A DNA stretch of 64,000 bases from Pseudobutyrivibrio ruminis AD2017 (GTDB lineage Bacteria; Bacillota; Clostridia; Lachnospirales; Lachnospiraceae), in the NCBI RefSeq assembly GCF_000424305.1, contig NZ_AUJQ01000003.1:348153-412152 (forward strand), in the 5' to 3' direction. This document shows positions 44,284-53,824 of the stretch, in pieces. Below the pieces are notes generated by a model. The model ran no database searches. It had not been told where the DNA came from and saw only the letters and a list, made by a program, of their open reading frames with translations. Made by a program: the position numbers and the translations under genes. Numbering within the stretch: position 1 is the stretch's first letter; each line of letters begins with the position of its first letter.

Positions 44284-47200
44284 ATGTACAACAAGGTAGA
44301 CGCAAGCCTGAACTTCGTTGAAAGGGAGAAGCAGGTACAGAAGTTCTGGGAGGAGAATGATATCTTCCAGAAATCAATGGATTCAAGAAAAAAGGGAGAG
44401 ACTTACACATTTTATGATGGACCACCAACAGCAAATGGTAAGCCACACATCGGTCACGTAGAAACACGTGCTATCAAGGACATGATTCCCAGATTCCAGA
44501 CAATGAAAGGCAAATTCGTGCCTAGAAAAGCTGGTTGGGATACTCATGGTCTTCCTGTAGAGCTAGAAGTAGAAAAGCTTCTTGGTCTTAATGGTAAGGA
44601 ACAAATCGAAGAATATGGTATGGAGCCTTTCATTAAAAAATGTAAGGAATCTGTATGGAAATACAAAGGTATGTGGGAGGATTTCTCTGGAACTGTAGGT
44701 TTCTGGGCTGACATGGATAATCCTTACATCACATACGATAACAACTTTATTGAGTCTGAGTGGTGGGCACTTAAGACTATCTGGGATAAGAAGCTCCTTT
44801 ATAAGGGATTCAAAATCGTTCCATATTGCCCACGTTGTGGTACACCTCTTTCAGCACAGGAGGTTGCACAGGGATATAAGACAGTTAAAGAGCGTTCAGC
44901 AGTTGTTCGTTTCAAAATCAAGGGTGAGGATGCTTACTTCCTTGCATGGACAACAACACCATGGACACTTCCATCTAACCTTGCACTTTGTGTAAACCCT
45001 GATGAGACATACATCAAGGTTAAGGCTGTTGATGGATATACATACATCCTTGCAGAGGCACTTGCAGATAAGGTGCTTTCAAAGGTTGCTACAGAAGAAG
45101 GCGCTAAGCCTTACGAAGTACTTGAGACATACAAGGGTACAGATTTAGAGTACAAGGAATATGAGCCACTTTTTGAGTGCGCAGGCGTTGCAGCTGAAAA
45201 GCAGCACAAGAAGGCTCACTTCGTTACATGTGACTCATATGTTACTATGTCAGATGGTACTGGTATCGTACATATCGCTCCTGCATTTGGTGAGGACGAT
45301 GCTAAGGTAGGTCGTAAGTATGACCTTCCATTCGTTCAGTTCGTAGATGGCAAGGGTGAGATGACCGAGGAGACTCCTTATGCAGGTCTCTTCGTTAAGA
45401 AGGCAGACCCAGAGGTTCTTAAGGACCTTGATAAGGAAGGTAAGCTTTTCGATGCTCCTAAGTTCGAGCACGAATATCCACACTGCTGGAGATGCGATAC
45501 TCCACTTATCTACTACGCTAGAGAATCATGGTTCATCAAGATGACAGAGGTTAAGGATGACCTGATTAGAAATAACAATACAGTTAACTGGATTCCAGAG
45601 AACATCGGTAAGGGACGTTTCGGCGATTGGCTTGAGAACGTTCAGGACTGGGGTATTTCTCGTAACCGTTATTGGGGAACTCCACTTAACATTTGGGAAT
45701 GTCCTGATTGCGGTAAGCAGATTTCTATCGGTAGCCGCAAGGAGCTTGCAGAGCTTTCAGGCAGACCTGAAGCAGAGACTATCGAGCTTCACCGTCCATA
45801 CATCGATGAGGTTACATGCACATGTCCAGAATGTAAGGGCACAATGAAGCGTGTACCAGAGGTTATTGACTGCTGGTTCGATTCAGGTGCAATGCCATTC
45901 GCTCAGCATCACTATCCATTCGAAAATAAGGAAGTCTTTGAGCAGCAGTTCCCTGCTAAGTTTATTTCAGAGGCTGTTGACCAGACACGTGGTTGGTTCT
46001 ATTCGTTGATGGCTGAATCAACTTTACTTTTCAACAAGGCTCCTTATGAGAACGTTATCGTTTTAGGTCACGTTCAGGATGAGAACGGTCAGAAGATGTC
46101 TAAGTCTAAGGGCAACGCTGTTGACCCATTCGATGCACTTGAAAAGATGGGTGCAGATGCAATTAGATGGTACTTCTACACATCTTCAGCACCATGGATT
46201 CCAAAGAGATTTGGTGAGAACGCAGTTATGGAAGGCCAGAGAAAGTTCCTTGGAACACTTTGGAATACATACGCTTTCTATATTTTATATGCAAACATTG
46301 ATGAGTTTGATCCTACAAAGTACGAGCTTGACTTTAGCAAGCTTGCAGTTATGGACAAGTGGATTCTTTCACGTCTTAACTCAGCAATTAAGGCTGTTGA
46401 TGATAATCTTTCAAACTACAAGATTCCAGAAGCAGCACGTGCTTTAGATGAGTTCGTAGATGACATGTCAAACTGGTACGTTCGTCGTTGCCGTGACAGA
46501 TTCTGGGCAAAGGGAATGGAGCAGGATAAGGTTAATGCTTACATGACTCTTTACACATGCCTTAAGGATATCTCGCTTGCAGCAGCACCAATGATTCCTT
46601 TCATGACAGAGGAAATCTACCAGAACATGGTTCGCTCAGTAGATAAGACAGCACCAGAGTCAATCCATCTTTGTGACTTCCCAGTTGTTAATGAAGCATT
46701 CATTGACAAGAAGCTTGAGGAAGATATGGATGAGCTCCTTAAGATAGTAGTTCACGGACGTGCTTGCCGTAACACAGCACAGATTAAGAATAGACAGCCA
46801 ATCGGCCAGATGTACATCAAGGCTGAGCATGAGCTTGATGAAATGTATGTATCTATCATCGAGGATGAGCTTAACGTTAAGAAGGCTACATTTACAGAGG
46901 ATGTATCTTCATTCACATCATACTCATTCAAGCCACAGCTTCGTACAGTAGGACCTAAGTATGGTAAGTTCCTTGGCGGTATCCAGAAGGCTCTCGCTAG
47001 CTTAGATGGAAACGCAGCTTATGCAGAGCTTAAGGCAAATGGGGTATTAAGATTGCCAGAGGTTGATGCATCTATCGAGCTTGCAGAGGAAGACTTACTT
47101 ATCTCTATGGCCCAGACAGAAGGCTTCGTAGCAGACGGAGACAACTACGTAACAGTAGTTCTCGATACAAATCTTACAGAAGAGCTTCTTGAGGAAGGCT

Positions 47201-47445
47201 TCGTAAGAGAAATCGTTTCTAAGATTCAGACAATGCGTAAGGAAGCTGATTTCGAGGTTATGGACCGCATCAGCGTAGCATACTCAGGCTCTGAGAAAGC
47301 TGCAGCAATCTTTGCAAAGAACAAGGATCTTATCGCAGGCGAAGTTCTTGCAGATTCTATCGAAGAAGGTAACGCCGGCGACCACGTAAAAGAGTGGAAC
47401 ATCAACGGCGAGAAGGTAACACTTGCTGTAACACGCCGTGGCTAG
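44284..47445 (+). CDS. ileS: Isoleucyl-tRNA synthetase
   Basis: Charges tRNA-Ile. The 1053 residues match the longer IleS type that includes eukaryotic and mupirocin-resistant bacterial enzymes; ordinary bacterial IleS is about 930. Signatures are KPHIGHVETR (HIGH) and GQKMSKSKGN (KMSKS), with editing-domain blocks TTTPWTLPSN. Cysteine pairs CPDCGK and CTCPECKG resemble zinc sites. No T-box leader with its TGGNACCGCG element was seen upstream; only a small GGATATC/GATATCC hairpin. Confidence 0.97.
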   Translation: MYNKVDASLNFVEREKQVQKFWEENDIFQKSMDSRKKGETYTFYDGPPTANGKPHIGHVETRAIKDMIPRFQTMKGKFVPRKAGWDTHGLPVELEVEKLLGLNGKEQIEEYGMEPFIKKCKESVWKYKGMWEDFSGTVGFWADMDNPYITYDNNFIESEWWALKTIWDKKLLYKGFKIVPYCPRCGTPLSAQEVAQGYKTVKERSAVVRFKIKGEDAYFLAWTTTPWTLPSNLALCVNPDETYIKVKAVDGYTYILAEALADKVLSKVATEEGAKPYEVLETYKGTDLEYKEYEPLFECAGVAAEKQHKKAHFVTCDSYVTMSDGTGIVHIAPAFGEDDAKVGRKYDLPFVQFVDGKGEMTEETPYAGLFVKKADPEVLKDLDKEGKLFDAPKFEHEYPHCWRCDTPLIYYARESWFIKMTEVKDDLIRNNNTVNWIPENIGKGRFGDWLENVQDWGISRNRYWGTPLNIWECPDCGKQISIGSRKELAELSGRPEAETIELHRPYIDEVTCTCPECKGTMKRVPEVIDCWFDSGAMPFAQHHYPFENKEVFEQQFPAKFISEAVDQTRGWFYSLMAESTLLFNKAPYENVIVLGHVQDENGQKMSKSKGNAVDPFDALEKMGADAIRWYFYTSSAPWIPKRFGENAVMEGQRKFLGTLWNTYAFYILYANIDEFDPTKYELDFSKLAVMDKWILSRLNSAIKAVDDNLSNYKIPEAARALDEFVDDMSNWYVRRCRDRFWAKGMEQDKVNAYMTLYTCLKDISLAAAPMIPFMTEEIYQNMVRSVDKTAPESIHLCDFPVVNEAFIDKKLEEDMDELLKIVVHGRACRNTAQIKNRQPIGQMYIKAEHELDEMYVSIIEDELNVKKATFTEDVSSFTSYSFKPQLRTVGPKYGKFLGGIQKALASLDGNAAYAELKANGVLRLPEVDASIELAEEDLLISMAQTEGFVADGDNYVTVVLDTNLTEELLEEGFVREIVSKIQTMRKEADFEVMDRISVAYSGSEKAAAIFAKNKDLIAGEVLADSIEEGNAGDHVKEWNINGEKVTLAVTRRG

Positions 47446-47459
47446 CCACTACGTTATGG

Positions 47460-47548
47460 CTCGCCTGTTACGCACACAAGCATAATATTTCTACGCTCAG
47501 CAGCACGCTTCGCTTAAGAAATATTATAGCTTGTGCACTACAGGCTAC
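47460..47548 (-). repeat. Structured intergenic repeat, copy D (inverted orientation)
   Basis: On the minus strand, GCCTGT (47545-47540) pairs with ACAGGC (47468-47463). The internal loop is reduced (AGTG-like facing TGCGTA), and the upper stem pairs 47517-47535 with 47475-47492 over about 18 bases with one bulge. The 3' box TGCGTAACAGGCGAG matches copies A and C2 at 14 or 13 of 15 positions. It lies straight after ileS. Confidence 0.7.
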
Positions 47549-47572
47549 TTAAAGTGTATTGTTAGTAAATCA

Positions 47573-47722
47573 GTATAAGCTGAACATAACCTGGGCAAGC
47601 GCGAGCAGGGAAGTATCATGCAAGCTAGGAAGGAACCGCGAAGCGATAGCGTAGCGGGAGGTTGCCTAGCGCAGTATGAGGGGTGCCCTGCGGGAGCACG
47701 AAGTACTAGGAACAGCTTATAC
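47573..47722 (+). ncRNA. Candidate structured leader of glycogen phosphorylase
   Basis: GTATAAGCTG (47573-47582) and CAGCTTATAC (47713-47722) form a perfect 10-base closing stem. Inside, GCTAGG/CCTAGC (47624-47629, 47665-47670) encloses AACC/GGTT and CCGC/GCGG pairs, and GCAGGG (47605) can pair with CCCTGC (47686), or the latter can form a GTGCCC/GGGAGCAC hairpin. The G/C-rich content contrasts with surrounding gaps. It ends 41 bases before the glgP start. Known riboswitch classes were not recognised. Confidence 0.5.
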
Positions 47723-47763
47723 GTCCTACGCACATAATACGTATATAGGAGGGGTTTTGAGGT

Positions 47764-50220
47764 ATGAAGAGACAGATGCCAAGTACTAAAGAGATTGAAC
47801 GCGAAATTGTTAATCGTGTGAAAATCATGTTTAGGAAGGACTTTGATGAGGCTACCGAGGAGGAGATATACAGAGCCTGCTCCGAGGTAGTTAATGAGGT
47901 AGTTATCGACAATTGGTTGAACACTCAAAAGGAGTTCAACAAGCAGGATCCTAAGTGCGTATATTACATGTCTATGGAGTTCCTAATTGGACGACTATTA
48001 GGTAATAACATGATTAATATGCGTGGTTATACCGAGGTCATGGATGCGTTAGATGAACTTGGAGTTGATATTAATGCTATTGAGGACCAGGAGCCAGACC
48101 CAGCCTTAGGTAATGGTGGTTTGGGAAGACTTGCAGCATGCTTCTTGGATTCGCTTGCTACACTTCAGTATCCGGCTTATGGCTGCGGTATTAGATACCA
48201 TTACGGTATGTTCAAGCAGAAGATTGTGGATGGCTATCAGGAGGAAGTCCCTGACAACTGGCTTCAGACCCGATACCCATTTGAATTGGAGCGCCCAGAG
48301 TATGAGTTCGAGGTAAAATTTGGCGGTTGGGTTCGTTATGAGAATCAGCCAGATGGCACCACAAAATACATCCATGAGGGTTATAATTCAGTAATTGCCA
48401 CACCTTATGATATGCCAGTTACTGGCTTTGATAATGGTATGGTTAATACACTTATGATTTGGGACGCTAAGCCCAAGGAGGTCTTCAGATTAGATTCCTT
48501 TGAGCGAGGCGATTACAATAAGGCCGTTGAGGATATGAATCTGGCCCGCAACCTTACAGAGGTTCTTTATCCAAATGACAATCATATTCAAGGTAAGGAG
48601 CTACGTTTAAAGCAGCAGTACTTCTTTGTATCTGCATCATTACAGCGCGCCCTTGATAAATATTTCCGTCATCACAGCGATATTAAGAGACTTCCTGAGA
48701 AGGTTGTAATCCAGATGAATGATACTCATCCAACCCTTACAGTTGCGGAGCTTATGCGACTTCTTATGGATGAGCATGGTCTTGGCTGGGATGATGCGTG
48801 GGAGATTACAACACACTGTGTTGCATACACAAACCACACCATCATGTCCGAGGCTCTTGAAAAATGGCCACAGGATATCTTTAAGAATCTGCTTCCACGT
48901 ATCTATATGATAGTAGAAGAGATTAATCGTAGATTTTGTGATGATATCAGGGCTAAGTTCCCTGGTGATGAGGCAAGGGTGGGCCGTATGGCAATTCTTG
49001 CAGACGGTCAGGTAAAGATGGCTCATATGGCCATAGCTGCAAGCTTTTCAGTAAATGGTGTTGCAGCTCTTCATACAGAGATTTTGAAGAACGTATCTCT
49101 GCATGATTTCTATGAGATGTATCCAGAGAAGTTCAACAACAAGACAAACGGAATTACTCAAAGAAGATTCCTTATGCATGGTAACTATAAGCTGTCAGAT
49201 TGGGTAATTTCAAAGATTGGTCGTGGCTGGATTACAGATTTGTCCCAAATGGAAAAGCTTGAAAGATATATAGATGACAAGCGTTCAATCGAAGAGTTTA
49301 TTAACATTAAGCACGAGAACAAGAGACGTCTTGCTAAATATATCTTTGATCATAATGGGGTAGATGTTGACCCTAATTCAATCTTCGATGTACAGGTTAA
49401 GAGATTGCATGAATACAAGCGTCAGCTTCTTAATATTCTTCATGTTATGTATCTGTACAACCAGATTAAAGAGAATCCTGATATGGATTTCTATCCTACA
49501 ACCTTTATCTTCGGAGCAAAGGCATCAGCAGGATATGAGAATGCAAAGCTTATTATCAAGCTAATTAATAACGTGGCAGCTGTAATCAATAATGATAGGT
49601 CAATCGAAGGCAAGCTTAAGGTTGTATTCATTGAAGATTATAGAGTATCAAATGCTGAATGGATTTTTGCCGCAGCAGATGTTTCAGAGCAGATTTCTAC
49701 AGCATCTAAGGAGGCATCAGGAACAGGTAACATGAAGTTCATGCTTAATGGTGCAGTTACAATTGGTACTATGGACGGTGCTAACGTGGAAATGTACCAG
49801 GAGCTTGGTGGTAAGAATATTTTTATCTTCGGTATGAGCTCTGACGAGGTTATTGCTCATGAGAAGAATAATGATTACAACCCTGTAGACGTAATGAACA
49901 ATGACCATCGTATTCAGAAGGTACTACAGCAGTTGGTTAACGGATATTATAGCATCGAAAATCCAGAATTGTTTAGACCTATTTACAATTCGCTTTTGAA
50001 TACACAGTGTACAGCAAAGGCTGATACATATTTTGTATTAAAGGATTTTGCATCTTATTGTGAAGCCCATGAAAAGATTCAGGAGGCTTACAAGGATAGA
50101 TTTAAATGGGGACAGATGGCACTTGAAAATGTAGCACATGTGGGCAAGTTCTCATCTGACAGAACCATTCAAGAATATGTAGACGACATTTGGCATTTAG
50201 ACAAACTAGATTTACACTAA
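47764..50220 (+). CDS. glgP: Glycogen/maltodextrin phosphorylase
   Basis: Releases glucose 1-phosphate from alpha-1,4-glucan chains. The 818-residue PLP enzyme carries the cofactor lysine in EASGTGNMKFMLNGAVTIGT, the DQEPDPALGNGGLGRLAACFLDSLA block and VKRLHEYKRQLLN. It is the bacterial GlgP type with a short N-terminus and no visible AMP site. AGGAGGGG lies ten bases before the ATG. It links the starch region to energy metabolism but is not in that operon. Confidence 0.96.
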   Translation: MKRQMPSTKEIEREIVNRVKIMFRKDFDEATEEEIYRACSEVVNEVVIDNWLNTQKEFNKQDPKCVYYMSMEFLIGRLLGNNMINMRGYTEVMDALDELGVDINAIEDQEPDPALGNGGLGRLAACFLDSLATLQYPAYGCGIRYHYGMFKQKIVDGYQEEVPDNWLQTRYPFELERPEYEFEVKFGGWVRYENQPDGTTKYIHEGYNSVIATPYDMPVTGFDNGMVNTLMIWDAKPKEVFRLDSFERGDYNKAVEDMNLARNLTEVLYPNDNHIQGKELRLKQQYFFVSASLQRALDKYFRHHSDIKRLPEKVVIQMNDTHPTLTVAELMRLLMDEHGLGWDDAWEITTHCVAYTNHTIMSEALEKWPQDIFKNLLPRIYMIVEEINRRFCDDIRAKFPGDEARVGRMAILADGQVKMAHMAIAASFSVNGVAALHTEILKNVSLHDFYEMYPEKFNNKTNGITQRRFLMHGNYKLSDWVISKIGRGWITDLSQMEKLERYIDDKRSIEEFINIKHENKRRLAKYIFDHNGVDVDPNSIFDVQVKRLHEYKRQLLNILHVMYLYNQIKENPDMDFYPTTFIFGAKASAGYENAKLIIKLINNVAAVINNDRSIEGKLKVVFIEDYRVSNAEWIFAAADVSEQISTASKEASGTGNMKFMLNGAVTIGTMDGANVEMYQELGGKNIFIFGMSSDEVIAHEKNNDYNPVDVMNNDHRIQKVLQQLVNGYYSIENPELFRPIYNSLLNTQCTAKADTYFVLKDFASYCEAHEKIQEAYKDRFKWGQMALENVAHVGKFSSDRTIQEYVDDIWHLDKLDLH

Positions 50221-50241
50221 ATGCACAGTAAGGAAATTGAT

Positions 50242-51126
50242 ATGAACCAAAATAATAATAACAGAATAAAGTATATGGCTTGGATATTTCTTCCATGTAT
50301 ATTAGCATTCATTTTACAGTACATTGCTACTATCGTGGTAATGGAAGGTGGAGCTGTATACGCGATGGGAACCTTCAAGGGCTCTACGGTTGATGAATTA
50401 ATGGACTATATGTTTGATATTATACTATCAACCGCCACTGATGGTAGCATCTATGTTTTATACGCTGTTGTTGGTGTTGCAATATTTGTCACCTGCTATA
50501 ACAAAATGTTTATGAAGGGCAAGAGCTATAGCATCAAGGGAATATCTAAAAATATTCCGCTAACAATAGTAGGACTGATTTTGTTTTGCATAGGAATGCA
50601 GTACATTAGCATGTTTTTAATGAATGCTCTTGGTGTAGCATTTCCATCATGGCTGGAAGAATACGAAAACATTATTGAATCAGCAGGTTTAGATGATGAA
50701 ATATCAGTTTTGATGGCTGTATATGCAGTGTTCTTAGGACCAGTAGTAGAAGAGTTCATATTCAGAGGTATTACATATTCAGCAGCTAAAAAGCTAATGC
50801 CTTATTACCTTGCAATTTTTGTACAGGCATTGTTGTTTGGAGCATTCCATCTTAATCCTATTCAGGGATGCTATGCATTTGTTTTAGGCTTAGGTTTAGG
50901 ATATATAATGTATCTTTACGACAATATCTTCTTAACAATATTCGTTCATATTGTTTACAATATTGTAGGAACTTTCTTTACCGAATTGCTTCCACTTGCA
51001 TCAGATACAGTATATACACTATTCTTTAGCATTTTATTTGCACTTATTGTTACTTATGGCAGCTTGGTTTTCTTAAAAAATGGAGCTGCATCAGTTAAGA
51101 ATGAGGCAGATTATACCGATATATAA
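50242..51126 (+). CDS. CPBP-family intramembrane protease
   Basis: 294 residues with about eight membrane segments. The CAAX-protease/bacteriocin-processing motifs are VVEEFIFRG (EExxxR), FGAFHLNP and FVHIVYN, holding the two metal-binding histidines. Start 50242 is chosen because AAGGAAA precedes it; the ATG at 50221 abuts the glgP stop and lacks a site. Substrate unknown; roles in membrane-protein processing or peptide immunity are known for relatives. A terminator follows. Confidence 0.88.
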   Translation: MNQNNNNRIKYMAWIFLPCILAFILQYIATIVVMEGGAVYAMGTFKGSTVDELMDYMFDIILSTATDGSIYVLYAVVGVAIFVTCYNKMFMKGKSYSIKGISKNIPLTIVGLILFCIGMQYISMFLMNALGVAFPSWLEEYENIIESAGLDDEISVLMAVYAVFLGPVVEEFIFRGITYSAAKKLMPYYLAIFVQALLFGAFHLNPIQGCYAFVLGLGLGYIMYLYDNIFLTIFVHIVYNIVGTFFTELLPLASDTVYTLFFSILFALIVTYGSLVFLKNGAASVKNEADYTDI

Positions 51127-51149
51127 TTACACGGACGATAATCACAGGA

Positions 51150-51181
51150 CCAGGAAGGCGATAAGCTTTCCTGGTTTTTTC
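51150..51181 (+). terminator. Terminator after the CPBP protease gene
   Basis: CCAGGAA (51150-51156) pairs with TTCCTGG (51168-51174), followed by six T. Confidence 0.85.
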
Positions 51182-51255
51182 GTTTCAGAAACTGTGATAC
51201 GGAAAATGGATTTTCCCTTTATAAATATGAACCATCATTTATAGGAGGGAAGCGT

Positions 51256-52254
51256 ATGGTAATTCAAAACTCTGAGGTTCAAATGACCTCAAAAAGTAAC
51301 TATTCAGTTACTACAAAGGCTAAGGTTCAGGTCAGCCAAAATCCTGCAATCAAAATCGGTGACATTACATTTAAGCTGCCGGAGGGCAGTGAAGATGTGA
51401 CGGATGTCAAAGATGTAAATGAACTGAATATGGTAGAAGATGAAAATGGGCTGTCACAGATAGCAAACAGGGAAACCAGAATGCAGGCAATGAGCTATTT
51501 GCTAAGGGTGTTGCTTTTAAGCAGAATTTTTGGAGAAAAAACAAGCTTTTCAGATATGCTTAGTGAGTTTTTCCAGGAGAATTCTGGCCAGCTAACATCA
51601 ACAGCTATTTGCTATGAACGTACTGAAACACAGTCTGTATCCTATATGTCAAAGGGAACAGCGGTTACAGCAGATGGTCGTAGGCTAAGCTTTGATTATG
51701 GCTTTGAAATGTCTGAATCATTCCACGAGGAATATACCAGGATTCAGTCCACCTTTTCAAATTTTATAGATCCGCTTGTAATTAATCTTAGTGATTCACC
51801 TACATCTATATCTAATCAAACATTTTATTTTGATTTAGATGGAGATGGAAAGGAAGATGAGATAAATAAGCTGGCTGAAGGGCATGGATTCTTGGCACTA
51901 GACAGAAATGAGGATGGAAAAATAAATGATGGCTCAGAGCTGTTTGGAGCTATGACTGGAGATGGCTTTGGCGAACTTGCGGTATTTGATGAGGACTGCA
52001 GTGGATGGATTGATGAGAATGATCCTATATTTGAAAAGCTGCGTGTATGGTCCATGAATGAAAAGGGTGAGATGGAGCTATATACGCTTAAACAGTCAGA
52101 TGTTGGGGCAATTTTTTTAGGCAGGGTATCAACGGAATTTCTCAACCATGATGATGAGAATATAGCCAGGGCAGCCATAAGGGAATCGGGTATATTTTTA
52201 CACGAAAGTGATGGTCATGCAGGAGGTATACAGCACGTTGATTTTGCCACCTAA
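51256..52254 (+). CDS. Uncharacterised protein with EF-hand-like calcium motifs
   Basis: 332 residues with no signal peptide. The first 180 residues are polar and unlike known domains. From about 190 come three acidic loops: FDLDGDGKEDEINK, ALDRNEDGKINDGSELFG and FDEDCSGWIDENDPIFEKLRVW. These match a calcium-binding segment seen in several bacterial proteins of unknown role; the D-x-D-x-D/N spacing suits metal binding. Strong ribosome site GGAGGGAAG. Non-secreted start plus calcium loops recall flagellum-exported or surface proteins, but this is not established. Confidence 0.75.
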   Translation: MVIQNSEVQMTSKSNYSVTTKAKVQVSQNPAIKIGDITFKLPEGSEDVTDVKDVNELNMVEDENGLSQIANRETRMQAMSYLLRVLLLSRIFGEKTSFSDMLSEFFQENSGQLTSTAICYERTETQSVSYMSKGTAVTADGRRLSFDYGFEMSESFHEEYTRIQSTFSNFIDPLVINLSDSPTSISNQTFYFDLDGDGKEDEINKLAEGHGFLALDRNEDGKINDGSELFGAMTGDGFGELAVFDEDCSGWIDENDPIFEKLRVWSMNEKGEMELYTLKQSDVGAIFLGRVSTEFLNHDDENIARAAIRESGIFLHESDGHAGGIQHVDFAT

Positions 52255-52287
52255 ATTAGGGTATATTTGTTTCATCTTTTAGGTGTT

Positions 52288-52298
52288 TATGCTATACT
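52288..52298 (+). promoter_or_regulatory. Extended -10 promoter of the pyrimidine operon
   Basis: TATACT at 52293-52298 with TG three bases earlier (TGC). The -35 (TTTCAT, 52270-52275) is weak. No PyrR-binding attenuator was seen in the 30-base leader. Confidence 0.5.
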
Positions 52299-52327
52299 AT
52301 TGAAAGTTTAGAGAAAAGAGGTATAGC

Positions 52328-53605
52328 ATGAGCCTAATTATCAAAAACGGTAGGGTTATTAATCCACCAACTAACACAGATGAATTATTAGATATCAAGA
52401 TAGACGGGAACAGTATTTCAGCTATTTCGGCTGAAATTGTTCCCGTTTTTTCTGATGAAGTAATTGATGCGAAGGGGTGTATGGTATTTCCAGGTTTTAT
52501 TGATATGCACGTACACTTTAGAGACCCAGGACAGACAGCAAAGGAAGACATCGAAACAGGTTCTAAAGCAGCTGCAAGAGGCGGTGTAACAACAGTATGC
52601 GCCATGCCTAATACAAAGCCGGTAGTGGACAATCCTGAACTTGTAAAATATGTTCACGACAAAGGTAAGGCTGTAGGACTGACAAGGGTTCTTCAGGTTG
52701 GCTCAGTTACTAAGGGAATGGAAGGCAAGGAGCTTTCAGATTTAGAGGGCATGATAAAGGAAGGCATTCCTGCCATTTCAGAGGATGGCAAATCTGTTAT
52801 GGATTCCGGTCTATATCGTGAGGCTATGAAGCTTGCTGCCAAGGCAGACATTCCAGTGCTTGCCCATTGTGAGGACATTAATCTTGTCCAGGGGGGCGTA
52901 ATGAACATGGGAGCAAAATCAGATTCCATGGGAGAAAAGGGAATTAGCAACGCTGTAGAAAATATCATCGAAGCTCGTGATATTATGCTTGCTGAGGAAA
53001 CAGGTGCAACACTTCATTTGTGCCATTGCTCTACAAAGGAAAGCTATGACATCCTTAAGGAGGCAAAGGCCAGAGGCATCAAGGTCTCAGGCGAGGTTTG
53101 CCCACATCATTTCACTCTTACAGAGGATGATATTGTGCCAGGAGATGGCAACTATAAGATGAATCCACCTGTAAGAACCAAGGAGGATAGAGAGGCCTTA
53201 AGACGAGGTCTTGCCGAGGGAGTATTCGAAGTAATATCTACAGACCATGCTCCTCATACAGCAGAAGAAAAAGCCCAAGGCTTCGCATCGCCATTTGGTA
53301 TAGTAGGATTAGAGACAAGCGCATCTCTTACATATACAGAGCTTGTTCTTGGGGGAATAATCAGCCCTATGCAGATGGCTGCCTACATGAGCAGCAATCC
53401 TGCAAGAATACTTGGCTTAAATGATTTAGGAGATATATCAGTTGGCAAAACAGCCGACATCACCATCTTCGACCCAAACGCAGAATACGAAATTCACGCC
53501 GCCGACTTCGTAGGCAAATCCAAAAACATGCCATACGAAGGCCGCAAGGTAAATGGTAAAGTGGTAACCACCATCTTCGGTGGTAAGGTAGTGTACCGTA
53601 GCTGA
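52328..53605 (+). CDS. pyrC: Dihydroorotase
   Basis: Closes carbamoyl-aspartate to dihydroorotate. The 425-residue class I enzyme has metal ligands in FIDMHVHFRDPGQ, the HCED, LHLCHCSTKE and STDHAPHT segments, and the C-terminal GKTADITIFDP. It begins the pyrimidine group pyrC-pyrF-pyrK-pyrD, all on the same strand; pyrB, pyrE and carAB are not in view. A repeat pair separates it from pyrF. Confidence 0.96.
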   Translation: MSLIIKNGRVINPPTNTDELLDIKIDGNSISAISAEIVPVFSDEVIDAKGCMVFPGFIDMHVHFRDPGQTAKEDIETGSKAAARGGVTTVCAMPNTKPVVDNPELVKYVHDKGKAVGLTRVLQVGSVTKGMEGKELSDLEGMIKEGIPAISEDGKSVMDSGLYREAMKLAAKADIPVLAHCEDINLVQGGVMNMGAKSDSMGEKGISNAVENIIEARDIMLAEETGATLHLCHCSTKESYDILKEAKARGIKVSGEVCPHHFTLTEDDIVPGDGNYKMNPPVRTKEDREALRRGLAEGVFEVISTDHAPHTAEEKAQGFASPFGIVGLETSASLTYTELVLGGIISPMQMAAYMSSNPARILGLNDLGDISVGKTADITIFDPNAEYEIHAADFVGKSKNMPYEGRKVNGKVVTTIFGGKVVYRS

Positions 53606-53620
53606 TAGTAGTCGCTACTA

Positions 53621-53803
53621 TGTAGAAGTAGCCTGTAGCTGTCAAATATAAATATTACTAAGCGAGACATCCTTAGTTGAGAGTGTGCAGTAGTTAGAAT
53701 TGAAAGTGTAGAAGTAGCCTGTAGCTGTCAAAACTAAGTATTACTAAGCGAGACATTCTTAGTCGAGTGTGTAATACTTAGATTTGATAGCGTAACAGGC
53801 GAG
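53621..53803 (+). repeat. Structured intergenic repeat, copies C1 and C2 in tandem
   Basis: An identical 26-base word at 53621-53646 and 53707-53732 begins two units 86 bases apart. C2 is complete: GCCTGT/ACAGGC (53717, 53795), loop AGCTGT facing ATAGCGTA (53723-53728, 53787-53794), upper stem CAAA-CTAAGTATTA with its complement. C1 (53631-53710) keeps the 5' half, but its 3' box has decayed to AAAGTGTAGAAG. Both keep an ACTAAGCGAGACAT loop. Confidence 0.75.
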
Positions 53804-53824
53804 AAAACAAGTGGAGGATAGAAT

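Noticed and set aside
47460..47760. A CRISPR array or tracr-like RNA at the repeat-rich gap after ileS.
   Set aside because: No regularly spaced identical repeats and no cas genes anywhere in the window.
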